This document shows, piece by piece, positions 1 through 6,756 of a DNA stretch of 16,281 bases. Source of the stretch: Chloroflexota bacterium (GTDB lineage: Bacteria; Chloroflexota; Anaerolineae; Anaerolineales; Villigracilaceae); the NCBI GenBank assembly GCA_021796315.1, contig JAJYOH010000070.1, positions 1 to 16,281 on the forward strand, given 5' to 3'. Made by a program: the position numbers and the translations under genes. A model generated the notes under the pieces. It was given only the letters and a program-made list of their open reading frames with translations, was not told the DNA's origin and did not search any database. How positions within the stretch are numbered: position 1 is the stretch's first letter; every line of letters starts with the position of its first letter.

Positions 1-473
1 ACGCGGCTTTTGCCAACGCGTGCGGCGATGGCTTCGTGTGAAAGTCCAAACTCTTTGGCGAGATTCTGATAAGCATCGGCTTCTTCGATGGCGTTCAAGT
101 CCGCGCGTTGGACGTTTTCGATGAGGGCGAGTTCAAGCAATTGCTGGTCGCTCGCATTGCGGACGACGACCGGAACATTTTTCAGTCCGGCTTTGCGTGC
201 AGATTGCAAACGCCGCTCGCCCGCAATAAGCGTATACATTCCGCCGCGTGCAGGCGAAACGATCAAAGGTTGGATGACTCCGTGCTCGCGAATCGAGGCG
301 GCCAAATCTTCGAGTTCATTTTCTCTGAAAGTCTGGCGCGGCTGGCGCGGGTTGCGCTGGATCTGGTCAATTGAAATTTGCGCCACGCCGCCGCCTTCGC
401 CACCCGATGATGCAGATGAACCGCCGGGGATGAGTGCGTCGAGTCCTTTTCCGAGACCGGAATGTTTTGGCAT
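1..473 (-). CDS. parB: ParB chromosome-partitioning protein, C-terminus cut by window edge
   Basis: The first 157 residues of a ParB/Spo0J protein are visible; the rest lies outside the window. ParB binds parS sites, loads as a CTP-dependent clamp and stimulates the ATPase of ParA to segregate the chromosome origin. The sequence begins MPKHSGLGKGLDALIPGG, a typical ParB N-terminus for ParA contact. It continues with NPRQPR (41-46), the GERRLQSARKAG stretch (from about 85) that matches the arginine-rich CTP-binding box, and ENVQRADLNAIEEADAY (from about 120). The last visible residues, FGLSHEAIAARVGKSR, look like the start of the helix-turn-helix. The ATG at 473 is preceded by AGGAG seven to eight bases upstream, so the start is well supported. 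It follows parA on the same strand, separated by a 104-bp spacer that holds a palindromic repeat. Identity is sure; completeness cannot be judged. Confidence 0.95.
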   Translation of the reverse strand, partial: MPKHSGLGKGLDALIPGGSSASSGGEGGGVAQISIDQIQRNPRQPRQTFRENELEDLAASIREHGVIQPLIVSPARGGMYTLIAGERRLQSARKAGLKNVPVVVRNASDQQLLELALIENVQRADLNAIEEADAYQNLAKEFGLSHEAIAARVGKSR

Positions 474-488
474 AAATTCTCCTAAAAA

Positions 489-572
489 TTCACCACAGAG
501 ACACGAAGTTCACAAAGGTTTTTCTTCGTGAACACAAAGAAGACTCTGTGCTCTTTGTGTCTTTGTGGTGAA
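489..572. repeat. Imperfect palindromic repeat in the parA-parB spacer
   Basis: Bases 489-508 and 553-572 form an inverted repeat with 18 of 20 positions complementary. Read as plus-strand RNA, the two mismatches become G-U pairs. A second, inner inverted repeat (508-517 with 524-533, 9 of 10 matching) sits inside the loop. The element is built from variants of the 7-8 base unit CACAAAG/CACGAAG/CACAGAG and its complement. It nearly fills the gap between the two genes and differs in composition from the flanking coding DNA. I recall similar CACAGAG/CACAAAG palindromes scattered in many environmental bacterial genomes, but this is memory, not a search. No open reading frame in it looks real. 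Confidence 0.8.
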
Positions 573-577
573 AATAA

Positions 578-1357
578 TTAAGCCGCGTTCTTTTTTCCAT
601 CGCCTTTGAGCAATTCTTTGGCAAGAGATTCATACGCCTGCGCGCCAACAGACGAAGGCGCATAGGCCGAGATGGGAAGTCCGTACGAGGGCGCTTCGGC
701 AAGGCGGATACTGCGCGGGATGACCGCTTTGAAAACCTGATCTGGAAAATGACGATTGACCTCGGCCACAACGTCGGTCGAAAGATTCGTTCGAGGGTCG
801 AACATGGTCAGGACGACGCCGCGCACTTTCAGGTCGGGGAAAAGAGCCGAGCGCACGCGTTGGATAGTCTGCGTGAGCTGGCCGAGTCCTTCCAGCGCAA
901 GATATTCGCATTGCACCGGAACGATGACGCCGTCACGCGCCGCAACCAGGCCATTGATCGTAAGCAGTCCAAGCGAGGGCGGGCAATCGACCAGGATGTA
1001 ATCGTAACGATCAATCAGCGGCTCGAGCGCTTTCTTGAGACGAGTCTCACGCGCCAGTTCATCCACAAGTTCAACTTCGGCGCCGGCCAGCGAGGGAGAT
1101 GAAGGCAGAAGCGCCAGCTTGAGTTTTTCATTCAACAAAATGAACGGAGTGGCAGCGCCGCCCAGCAACGACTCATACGTGCCGCCCGCAACCGCGGACT
1201 TGTCCACGCCGAGGCAGGAGGTGGCATTGGCCTGCGGATCAAGATCAACAACCAGCACGTGCTGTCCGAGATTTGCAAGGTATGAACCAAGATTGACAGC
1301 AGTCGTAGTTTTTCCCACGCCGCCTTTTTGATTGACGAATGTATAAATGCGAGCCAC
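578..1357 (-). CDS. parA: ParA/Soj chromosome-partitioning ATPase
   Basis: A 259-residue ParA-type ATPase that, with ParB, drives origin segregation by ATP-dependent non-specific DNA binding. The deviant Walker A motif NQKGGVGKTT lies at residues 9-18 and contains the signature lysine K11 and the P-loop lysine K16. LVVDLDPQANATS carries the A' motif and YILVDCPPSLG the Walker B aspartate. Length is normal for the chromosomal Soj type, with no N-terminal HTH as in plasmid ParA. I chose the GTG at 1357 over the ATG at 1378 because GGAGG lies seven bases before the GTG and because ARIYTFVNQKGG is the usual start of the family. The start G is the last base of the pfkB stop codon (TAGTG), so translation of the two genes is probably coupled. 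parB follows downstream. Confidence 0.95.
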   Translation of the reverse strand: MARIYTFVNQKGGVGKTTTAVNLGSYLANLGQHVLVVDLDPQANATSCLGVDKSAVAGGTYESLLGGAATPFILLNEKLKLALLPSSPSLAGAEVELVDELARETRLKKALEPLIDRYDYILVDCPPSLGLLTINGLVAARDGVIVPVQCEYLALEGLGQLTQTIQRVRSALFPDLKVRGVVLTMFDPRTNLSTDVVAEVNRHFPDQVFKAVIPRSIRLAEAPSYGLPISAYAPSSVGAQAYESLAKELLKGDGKKNAA

Positions 1358-2205
1358 TAGAAAACCTCCATCAGGCACTCTTCAATTTCCTTTTGCGTTG
1401 GGATTCCGTTCAAACCCACACGCGCCACCGAACGCGATGCAAGCTGGGTGGCAAAACGCGCGGCTTCCCACGGATCACGCGTCGTATACAGACGGATAAA
1501 AAAAGCGGCGGCAAAAATATCACCCGCGCCGGTCGCGTCCACTTCGAGGAGTTCCGGCGCGCGAAAACGGCGGCGGTCCCCGTTCCAGAAAAGTACCGAT
1601 CCCGCATCACCCTCGGTAACAACCAGGATGCGCGTTTGATGCGCCATCGCTTCGATCAATTCTTCGTCGCCGCCAACATCTTCGCGGCTGAAGATAACTG
1701 CACCGGCACGAGGCAAAAAAGTTTCAGCAGCCTCCCATTTGTGCGGAGAGACATGTCCATCGCCGTTCCATGTCCGCATCCAACCTTGAGGCGTGACGCC
1801 AAGCAGGGATGGTGAAAAATTCTTCGGCAATTCTTCGCCCAATTCCTGCGCGACCGGTCCAAGATGAACGATGGGAGCCGTCCGCCAGGCATCGGGTACA
1901 TTTTCAAACGAAATTACCTCGGCCTGATGTTGAAGAGTCTGTTTGCGTTCACCGCCGATATAAATATTTTCAAAAGTAGTTGTGTGTTCAGATGGAGCGG
2001 AAATCACTGTGATGCCGGAAAGTGCGCTGAGTGAAGTCCTTTCACTGGCGGCGGTCACGATCCCCACGCGCAGGCCCAGTGCGTGCGCCGTCAAAGCAGA
2101 AAAGGCTGCCGTCCCTCCGAGGCGCAGCCCGCTGGGAGTTACATCTTCGGTCACGTGGCCGATGACGAGATAATCCACAGATTCAAGCACAGCTAGTTCG
2201 GGCAT
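1357..2205 (-). CDS. PfkB-family carbohydrate/nucleoside kinase
   Basis: A 282-residue kinase of the PfkB (ribokinase) family, which phosphorylates sugars or nucleosides with ATP in the cytoplasm. The diagnostic second signature is DATGAGDIFAAAFF, with DATGAGD at 223-229 and D229 as the expected catalytic base. Glycines GG at 30-31 in LGGTAAFSA match the substrate-side N-terminal motif, and VTEGDAG near 196-202 fits the nucleotide-binding region. The substrate cannot be told from the sequence. The protein is slightly shorter than ribokinase and lacks much of the lid insertion. Its stop overlaps the start of parA by one base, so it is the first gene of a pfkB-parA(-parB) unit. No Shine-Dalgarno sequence is visible; a TATAAT lies only six bases before the ATG. 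Family certain, function unknown. Confidence 0.85.
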   Translation of the reverse strand: MPELAVLESVDYLVIGHVTEDVTPSGLRLGGTAAFSALTAHALGLRVGIVTAASERTSLSALSGITVISAPSEHTTTFENIYIGGERKQTLQHQAEVISFENVPDAWRTAPIVHLGPVAQELGEELPKNFSPSLLGVTPQGWMRTWNGDGHVSPHKWEAAETFLPRAGAVIFSREDVGGDEELIEAMAHQTRILVVTEGDAGSVLFWNGDRRRFRAPELLEVDATGAGDIFAAAFFIRLYTTRDPWEAARFATQLASRSVARVGLNGIPTQKEIEECLMEVF

Positions 2206-2211
2206 GGATAG

Positions 2212-2217
2212 ATTATA
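2212..2217 (-). promoter_or_regulatory. Candidate -10 box of the pfkB-parA-parB unit
   Basis: An exact TATAAT on the minus strand ends six bases before the pfkB ATG, in the context ACGGTATAAT. That 10-base string also occurs at the rpmH promoter. A start point seven or so bases downstream would fall at or next to the A of the ATG, giving a leaderless mRNA, which agrees with the lack of a ribosome binding site. No good -35 hexamer is seen at 16-18 bases. It lies just downstream of the jag terminator, where a new promoter is expected. Confidence 0.5.
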
Positions 2218-2255
2218 CCGTGAGAAAAATGGCTAAATGGAATCGCGGTCTTCTC

Positions 2256-2301
2256 AAAAAAGAAGAAAGAGGAAAGACTTCAACATCCTTCCTCTTTCTT
2301 C
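2256..2301 (-). terminator. Rho-independent terminator of the rpmH-to-jag operon
   Basis: Bases 2289-2301 and 2262-2274 form a perfect 13-bp stem (GAAGAAAGAGGAA on the minus strand) with a 14-base loop. It is followed on the minus strand by six Ts (2261-2256). It starts 25 bases after the jag stop codon and ends before the pfkB promoter. The stem is purine-rich rather than GC-rich, so termination may be incomplete. Confidence 0.8.
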
Positions 2302-2325
2302 CTTCATCAAACTACAAAACTTGTT

Positions 2326-3135
2326 TTATAAATCCTTCAACATGATCACGATCTTGCGATGCGGCTCTTCGCCGGTGCTTTGAGTCATCACCGCGGGATG
2401 CTCGCGCAATTCCATGTGAATGATGCGCCGTTCGGCGGCAGGCATCGGCTCAAGCGTCAGCTTGCGGCCAGACTTGATAACCTGTTCTGCCATGCGCCGC
2501 GCCAGTTGCCGCAGTTGGCGTTCGCGCCGGTCGCGATGGCCTTCCACGTCCACGACCAATTGAATGAACTCCTGCGTTTCCTTGCCCACCATCAGCGATG
2601 CGACATATTGAAACGCGTTCAACGTCTCGCCGCGGCGGCCGATCAAAACGCCGAGGTCGTTGCCGCGAATATCCACCATGATCGGATGATGGTCATCGCG
2701 CGACTCACCATAATGCGCCGAGACCTGCGCCTTCATTCCCATGTGGAATAAAAGTTTAGAGACCATGGCTTCGGTCTTATCGAGAATGGGATCATGCTCG
2801 TGAGACACGGATTCCGCTTTGGGAGCGGACTCAACTTTTTTAACGGGAGCCGCTTCTTTTTCCGGACGCGAGGCGGGCTTCTCCGTTTTGGGCGGACGCG
2901 CCGCTTTGGGCTTTTCCGGCGCAGGCGGCGGTGCAACAGGCTCCGATCCGGGCGGTGGGTTAACAGTCAAGCGCACGCGCACCTGGCGTCCACCCAATCC
3001 AAACAAACCTTTGTTACCCGCGTCCAGCACTTCCACCGAGACCGCATCGGCGGGCAGGCCCAATTGAGCCAGCCCTTGTGCGAGGGCTTCTTCCACAGTC
3101 GGAGCGATGATTTCCAGCGTTGTGCGTTCAGCCAT
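2326..3135 (-). CDS. jag: Jag/KhpB RNA-binding protein (Jag_N, KH, R3H)
   Basis: A 269-residue SpoIIIJ-associated (Jag/KhpB) protein, a cytoplasmic RNA-binding partner of KhpA in bacteria where it has been studied, and almost always encoded next to yidC. The Jag_N domain covers about residues 1-56 (AERTTLEIIAPTVEEAL, then NKGLFGLGGRQVRVRL). A Pro/Ala/Lys/Glu-rich linker runs from 60 to 110. The KH domain (about 115-190) carries GVLIGRRGETL at 162-172, the GxxG loop. The R3H domain (about 192-269) has R236-x3-H240 in AERRIIH. GGAGG lies about six bases before the ATG. It starts 17 bases after the yidC stop and is the last gene before a terminator. The linker is highly charged and low-complexity, as is common in the family. 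Confidence 0.95.
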   Translation of the reverse strand: MAERTTLEIIAPTVEEALAQGLAQLGLPADAVSVEVLDAGNKGLFGLGGRQVRVRLTVNPPPGSEPVAPPPAPEKPKAARPPKTEKPASRPEKEAAPVKKVESAPKAESVSHEHDPILDKTEAMVSKLLFHMGMKAQVSAHYGESRDDHHPIMVDIRGNDLGVLIGRRGETLNAFQYVASLMVGKETQEFIQLVVDVEGHRDRRERQLRQLARRMAEQVIKSGRKLTLEPMPAAERRIIHMELREHPAVMTQSTGEEPHRKIVIMLKDL

Positions 3136-3152
3136 GTCGACCTCCCTATTTA

Positions 3153-3968
3153 TTATTTTTTCTTGCCGGCAGGCAAAGCGGGTTTGGCGCCCGGCAAAAG
3201 ATTACGCCAGTTGACGCGGCCCATCATTGCATATTGAACGATGCCCAGCACGTTGCTGGTGACAAAATAAACCGCGAGACCGGAAGCGTAATTCAACACC
3301 AGCCAGCCGAGGAACAGTGGCATGTAAATGCTCATCATGCCGGTCATGGCCGCGGTTTGATCGTTTGGGTTGCTGGTCGAGGGCGGAGGCATGGTCAGCT
3401 TGGTTTGAAGATAGGTTGTGATTGCCACAACGATTGCCAGTGTTGGAAAACCATACGGCAGGAAAGATAATGTGAACCCAGCCGGGAAAGGAATCCCCTC
3501 AGGGCGGCCAAGGTCCATCCACAGGAAACGGCTGTTGAGCGGAATCAGCGTGGAGATATTCAAGAACCATGGATAAATACTGCGCGCCAGATCGAGCAAT
3601 CCCAACGGCGTGGCAGCCAGGGCGCGCGTAATGCTCTGGTACAGGCCGATGATGATCGGAAACTGGATAAGCGTCGGCAGACAGGACGCAAAGGGATTGA
3701 TGCCGCGTTCCTTATAAATGCGCATCTGCTCCTGCGCCAGCTTTTCCTTGTCCTTGGCGTATTTCTTTTGAATATCGAGCCATTCCTTATCGCTCTGCAA
3801 ATCCTGCATCACTTTGGCGCCCTTCAACTGTTGACCGTTGAGCGGCCAGGTGATGAGACGGATCAGGATGGTAAAGAGAATGATCGCAACGCCATAATTA
3901 TGGCCGAGAACATCGTAGATCCATAATAAGGCATTTGTAAACGGATTGATAATAAGGAGATCCCACAT
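3153..3968 (-). CDS. yidC: YidC/Oxa1-family membrane protein insertase
   Basis: A 271-residue insertase that helps proteins enter and fold in the cytoplasmic membrane, alone or with SecYEG. The first membrane segment (about 22-42) contains R37 in TILIRLITWPL, the conserved hydrophilic-groove arginine. A charged cytoplasmic hairpin (about 45-95, KEWLDIQKKYAKDKEKL, ending KERGINPFASCLP) leads into segments near 97-117, 165-187 and 207-248. The C-terminus is short and basic (LPAGKKK). The large periplasmic P1 domain of Gram-negative YidC is absent, so it is the short Oxa1/SpoIIIJ-like form. No cleavable signal or lipobox precedes the first segment. AAGGAAG lies seven bases before the ATG. It sits between the propeller lipoprotein (11-bp gap) and jag. 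Confidence 0.95.
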   Translation of the reverse strand: MWDLLIINPFTNALLWIYDVLGHNYGVAIILFTILIRLITWPLNGQQLKGAKVMQDLQSDKEWLDIQKKYAKDKEKLAQEQMRIYKERGINPFASCLPTLIQFPIIIGLYQSITRALAATPLGLLDLARSIYPWFLNISTLIPLNSRFLWMDLGRPEGIPFPAGFTLSFLPYGFPTLAIVVAITTYLQTKLTMPPPSTSNPNDQTAAMTGMMSIYMPLFLGWLVLNYASGLAVYFVTSNVLGIVQYAMMGRVNWRNLLPGAKPALPAGKKK

Positions 3969-3979
3969 AATGACTTCCT

Positions 3980-5062
3980 TTATTTGCCTGTAAATTTCCA
4001 GACCACATTGCCGCTATTATTCAACGCCGCCAATAAAGAATCAGCGCCCATCGGGGCAATGAGGATGAGATTACCGGACACAACCGGTGTGGTGTAAATC
4101 TTTCCGCCAATGTTCGTGCCAACGCCCCAGGCTTTGCCGCTAACACGGTCAAACGCATACGCCAATCCGGATTCGGTTACAACAACCACTGTGCCGTCTG
4201 AAAGAACTACCGGGCTTCCAGTGATCGGCCCATCGGGCTGAACATCAGGCCAGGCATTTTTACCGTTGGGTGCGCCGAATGAATAGATATTACCACTGAT
4301 GTCTGCCGCATAAACAGTATCGCCATCCAGCGCGGGTGCATCCCAGACCCAATCTTTTGTATCAGCCGTCCAATGGATGGAACCATCGGCAGCGCTGACC
4401 GCGCTGAGCTTTTTGGTAAACCCGCCAACGTATATCGTCGAGCCATCTGCGCTGACGGCGGGCGAACCGGGAACCGAGCCGCCCATATCCACCTTCCACG
4501 CAATCTTATGCGACTGAGGATCGACCGCGTACAGAAAATGATCGAGCGATGTTATAAAAATCAATTTGCCATTGGAAACGGGAGCGGCCCACAACGAATG
4601 GCTGATGGGCAGGGACCATTGGAGTTCGCCTGTGGCAAGTTTGAGAACGTAAAGCGTGCCGTCATTATTGGCAGTATAAATCATGTCTCCAACGACAAGC
4701 GGTGATGCGATCCATTTATCCTTTGCTCCGGTAAAAGGCGCGGCCCATTTCTCTTTACCGGTGGTCGGATCAAGACTGTATAGCGCATCATCCGTCCCGG
4801 CACTCCCAACCAGCAACTGTCCATCAGATGTAAGGACGGGAGTGGCAAAGAATTTGGGAGTACCGGCACTAGTCGGATATTGCCAAACCTTGACGCCATC
4901 GCTCAAGCGCACCGCATATACATTATTGCCATCGGCGAGATAGGCATTGGTGGAGTCGGCGGCAAGACCCGGCCAACTGCTCACCGTGCTGGCGCCGCTG
5001 GCGCAAGCGCTCAACAATATTGCGCCGAGTAATACGAACGAGATTAACTTCAAACGTTTCAT
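3980..5062 (-). CDS. PQQ-like beta-propeller lipoprotein (BamB-like)
   Basis: A 360-residue exported lipoprotein. Residues 1-20 form a signal peptide with basic start MKRLKL, a hydrophobic core and the lipobox LLSAC, so C20 should be lipidated. The rest is made of PQQ-type propeller repeats. Successive blades end in a G-x-x-x-W-like docking motif, e.g. GVKVWQYP, GKEKWAAPF, GELQWSLPI, HKIAWKVDM, GSIHWTAD, GKNAWPD, GKAWGV and GNVVWKF, giving about eight. The same fold occurs in BamB, which scaffolds outer-membrane protein assembly, but no catalytic dehydrogenase residues or PQQ ligands can be inferred here. Its place between yidD and yidC suggests a role in membrane protein insertion or folding at the outer face of the membrane; this is inference. 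The TAGGAG covering the yidD stop codon is the only ribosome binding site and lies unusually far (about 14 bases) from the ATG. Confidence 0.85.
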   Translation of the reverse strand: MKRLKLISFVLLGAILLSACASGASTVSSWPGLAADSTNAYLADGNNVYAVRLSDGVKVWQYPTSAGTPKFFATPVLTSDGQLLVGSAGTDDALYSLDPTTGKEKWAAPFTGAKDKWIASPLVVGDMIYTANNDGTLYVLKLATGELQWSLPISHSLWAAPVSNGKLIFITSLDHFLYAVDPQSHKIAWKVDMGGSVPGSPAVSADGSTIYVGGFTKKLSAVSAADGSIHWTADTKDWVWDAPALDGDTVYAADISGNIYSFGAPNGKNAWPDVQPDGPITGSPVVLSDGTVVVVTESGLAYAFDRVSGKAWGVGTNIGGKIYTTPVVSGNLILIAPMGADSLLAALNNSGNVVWKFTGK

Positions 5063-5079
5063 TGGATGATTTCTAACTC

Positions 5080-5373
5080 CTAGGGAACCGGGTCATACCC
5101 ACCGGGATTGAACGGGTTGCAACGAAGTACGCGCCAACTCGCCATCAACGAGCCTTTCAAAGCCCCATGCTTGTAAATTGCCTGATATCCGTAATGAGAG
5201 CAGGATGGATAGAAGCGGCACGTGCCTTCCGGCAGGCCGGGTGAGATAACCAGTTGGTACAAACGAATTAAAGCCAGCAGCGGCAGGCACGCCCAATTGC
5301 GCGGCGTACGCGGCAAATCCCGCAGGCGCGGCTCATCGGGATATTCATGCGGCAGATAAAATTCAGGTTGCAT
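5080..5373 (-). CDS. yidD: YidD membrane protein insertion efficiency factor
   Basis: A 97-residue YidD-family (former haemolytic domain) protein, a small inner-membrane-associated factor that aids YidC-dependent insertion. The core is unmistakable: [11 protein letters not shown] (35-45), [16 protein letters not shown] (51-66), [30 protein letters not shown] at the end. Cysteines C52, C58 and C84 are the conserved ones. The N-terminus carries about 25 extra residues, acidic and proline-rich, compared with most members. The ATG at 5373 overlaps the rnpA stop by 11 bases with no clear Shine-Dalgarno sequence, which points to coupling with rnpA. An internal TTG start (residue 20) would give a more usual length and cannot be excluded. 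Confidence 0.93.
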   Translation of the reverse strand: MQPEFYLPHEYPDEPRLRDLPRTPRNWACLPLLALIRLYQLVISPGLPEGTCRFYPSCSHYGYQAIYKHGALKGSLMASWRVLRCNPFNPGGYDPVP

Positions 5374-5713
5374 TGTTTGGGGAGAGCAATTCAGCGCGGC
5401 GTAAAACCGTCAGCAGGGCTTCGCGGGTTTGGGCCAGGGTGGCGGATGAAAGCCTGGGTCGTGCGATCAGGATCAAGTCCCGCCCGGAGGCGAGCGAGGG
5501 AATGAGAGGCCGCATCGCTTCGCGCATCAGACGTTTGGCCCGATTCCGTTTCACAGCCGTTCCCACTGTTCGGCCAACGGCCACACCCACACGAACTTTC
5601 ATCTCTTCATTTGCCTGCACTACTAACACAACAAGCGGGTGGGCAAACGATTTGCCGAATCGCCGCACCCGCTTGAAATCTTCCGACCGGGTCAGGCGGA
5701 ATTTACGCTGCAC
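5363..5713 (-). CDS. rnpA: Ribonuclease P protein component
   Basis: A 116-residue basic protein that binds the RNase P RNA and assists 5' maturation of tRNA. The RNR signature is clear: [18 protein letters not shown] (51-68) with the KRNRAKR core at 55-61. The N-terminus [22 protein letters not shown] is typical, including the conserved F/K/R positions of the substrate cleft. Two GTG codons are possible. I prefer 5713 over 5719 because AGAGG lies five bases before it and the product then starts with the usual basic M-x-R-K pattern. rpmH lies 51 bp upstream and yidD overlaps the 3' end by 11 bases. Length is normal for the family. Confidence 0.95.
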   Translation of the reverse strand: MQRKFRLTRSEDFKRVRRFGKSFAHPLVVLVVQANEEMKVRVGVAVGRTVGTAVKRNRAKRLMREAMRPLIPSLASGRDLILIARPRLSSATLAQTREALLTVLRRAELLSPNNAT

Positions 5714-5764
5714 CCGCACCTCTTGAAAGGGGAAGTATGTGTTCCTCGCTGCGCTGGCGAAGAT

Positions 5765-5935
5765 CTACCAGTGCATCCGCTTCACATGCTCGTTGGCTGT
5801 GACAGTTAATTTGTAACGCCCGCGTGCGCGGCGTCGCTTAAGAACTGCGCGCCCATCGGCCGAAGCCATGCGCTGACGAAAACCATGCACACGCATGCGG
5901 CGGCGGATCTTGGGTTGATATGTACGCTTGGTCAT
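5765..5935 (-). CDS. rpmH: 50S ribosomal protein L34
   Basis: A 56-residue small basic protein of the large ribosomal subunit. It reads [19 protein letters not shown] at the start, then [26 protein letters not shown], which follows the L34 consensus (KRTYQP...HGFR.RM....GR.VL.RRR.KGR..L) without gaps. After LTV it has about 11 extra residues ([11 protein letters not shown]), where common L34 proteins stop at about 44-46. GAGGAA lies about eight bases before the ATG. It is the first gene of the operon that continues with rnpA and has a good promoter 77 bp upstream. The neighbouring rnpA confirms the identity. Confidence 0.96.
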   Translation of the reverse strand: MTKRTYQPKIRRRMRVHGFRQRMASADGRAVLKRRRARGRYKLTVTANEHVKRMHW

Positions 5936-6012
5936 GAAATACGTTCCTCACTTACTAATTGATGATTGCAAGTCCCAATTGGGAACCAGCCAGCTATTTG
6001 GAGAAGCACGGT

Positions 6013-6042
6013 ATTATACCGTAAAGATTCCGATTCGGTCAA
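6013..6042 (-). promoter_or_regulatory. Promoter of the rpmH-rnpA-yidD-yidC-jag operon
   Basis: On the minus strand TTGACC (6042-6037) and an exact TATAAT (6018-6013) are separated by 18 bases, a good sigma-70-type promoter. The -10 box is centred in a 15-base palindrome, ACGGTATTATACCGT on the plus strand (6008-6022), which could be an operator or chance. The -35 box begins only two bases after the stop codon of the upstream KTN gene, and no terminator is seen between them. The remaining leader (5936-6007) shows no riboswitch I recognise and no cluster of DnaA boxes. Confidence 0.75.
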
Positions 6043-6044
6043 TT

Positions 6045-6755
6045 TCAGATTCTCTTCTCAGCTTTTTTCGGAGCTTCGCGCGTGGGATAAACCGGATGCG
6101 CCAATAAAGCGGCCAATTTCTGCGCGCCTTCGGGGCTGGCGACAGCCAATATCTCATCGCCTTCCTGGAAAGCGCTGTCGCCGCGCGGCAAAGTCATTTT
6201 GCCATCGCGGATAATGGCCGAGATGACACATTGTTCTTCGAGCCCCATATCCTTCAAGGCAACACCAATGCCCTTCGCCCCCGCCGGGACTTTTTCCTCC
6301 ACAACAGAATAACGTCCGCGGCGAAGCTTGAAGAGAGTCATCATATCGCCCAGCGACATCTCCTCCTGAATGAGATGCGCCAACACATCAGCTTGATTTA
6401 GGGCCACGTCCACGTGAAAAGTCTCGTTAAACAGCCAGGAGTTGTTTGGATTGTTCACACGCGCAATCGTGCGCGGCACGCCGAACATGGTCTTGGCGAT
6501 GAAACACAAGGACAGGTTGGTTGAATCTTCACCAGTCACTGCGGCCACTACATTCGCTTCGCGCAGGCCGGCTTGCTCCAACGCAGTCGGGTTAATCGGA
6601 TTGCCCTCATAAATCACTTCGGTAGGAAGTTCCTGATGTAAATGCATTAACAAGGAGCGGCGGTTTTCAACAAGCCGCACCTTGTAATCCTGATTAAGAA
6701 GGAGGCTGGCGAGTCGCGCTCCAGTGCGTCCACCGCCGGCAATGAGTACAAACAT
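6045..6755 (-). CDS. TrkA-like RCK/KTN potassium-uptake regulator, copy B
   Basis: A 236-residue cytoplasmic protein with an RCK_N (Rossmann) domain and an RCK_C domain, the layout of TrkA/KtrA subunits that gate potassium transporters in response to nucleotides. The dinucleotide motif GGGRTG (7-12) follows the first strand FVLIA, and E30 in RLVENRR ends the second strand as the expected ribose-binding acid. LNQADVLAHLIQEE (about 120-135) is the helical crossover. RCK_C follows (YSVVEEKVPAGAKGIGVALKDM ending FQEGDEILAVASPEGAQKLAALL). A basic tail PTREAPKKAEKRI is extra. One base separates its ATG from the stop of the other KTN gene, so the two are cotranscribed and may form a heteromer. No TrkH/KtrB partner is encoded nearby; the KimA-like permeases are the obvious candidates, by inference. 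Confidence 0.87.
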   Translation of the reverse strand: MFVLIAGGGRTGARLASLLLNQDYKVRLVENRRSLLMHLHQELPTEVIYEGNPINPTALEQAGLREANVVAAVTGEDSTNLSLCFIAKTMFGVPRTIARVNNPNNSWLFNETFHVDVALNQADVLAHLIQEEMSLGDMMTLFKLRRGRYSVVEEKVPAGAKGIGVALKDMGLEEQCVISAIIRDGKMTLPRGDSAFQEGDEILAVASPEGAQKLAALLAHPVYPTREAPKKAEKRI

Positions 6756-6756
6756 A

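Noticed and set aside
1339..1815. Plus-strand open frame of 158 codons
   Set aside because: It lies opposite the PfkB kinase, including its DATGAGD motif, and its product looks random and arginine-rich.
2147..2162. Near-palindrome TCGGTCACGTGGCCGA as a parS site close to parA
   Set aside because: Only the CACGTG core and a few outer bases match the consensus parS; it encodes conserved-looking kinase residues, so it is probably chance.
2169..2179. DnaA-box-like TAATCCACA
   Set aside because: A single one-mismatch site inside pfkB; no cluster or AT-rich unwinding region is near, so no origin can be claimed.
6019..6047. Terminator between the KTN gene and rpmH
   Set aside because: Only a 4-bp CCGA/TCGG stem is present and it has no T-run; the region is better explained as the rpmH promoter.
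6408..6420. CACGTGAAAA as half of a parS site
   Set aside because: The right half partly matches but the left half does not, and it lies inside an RCK coding region.
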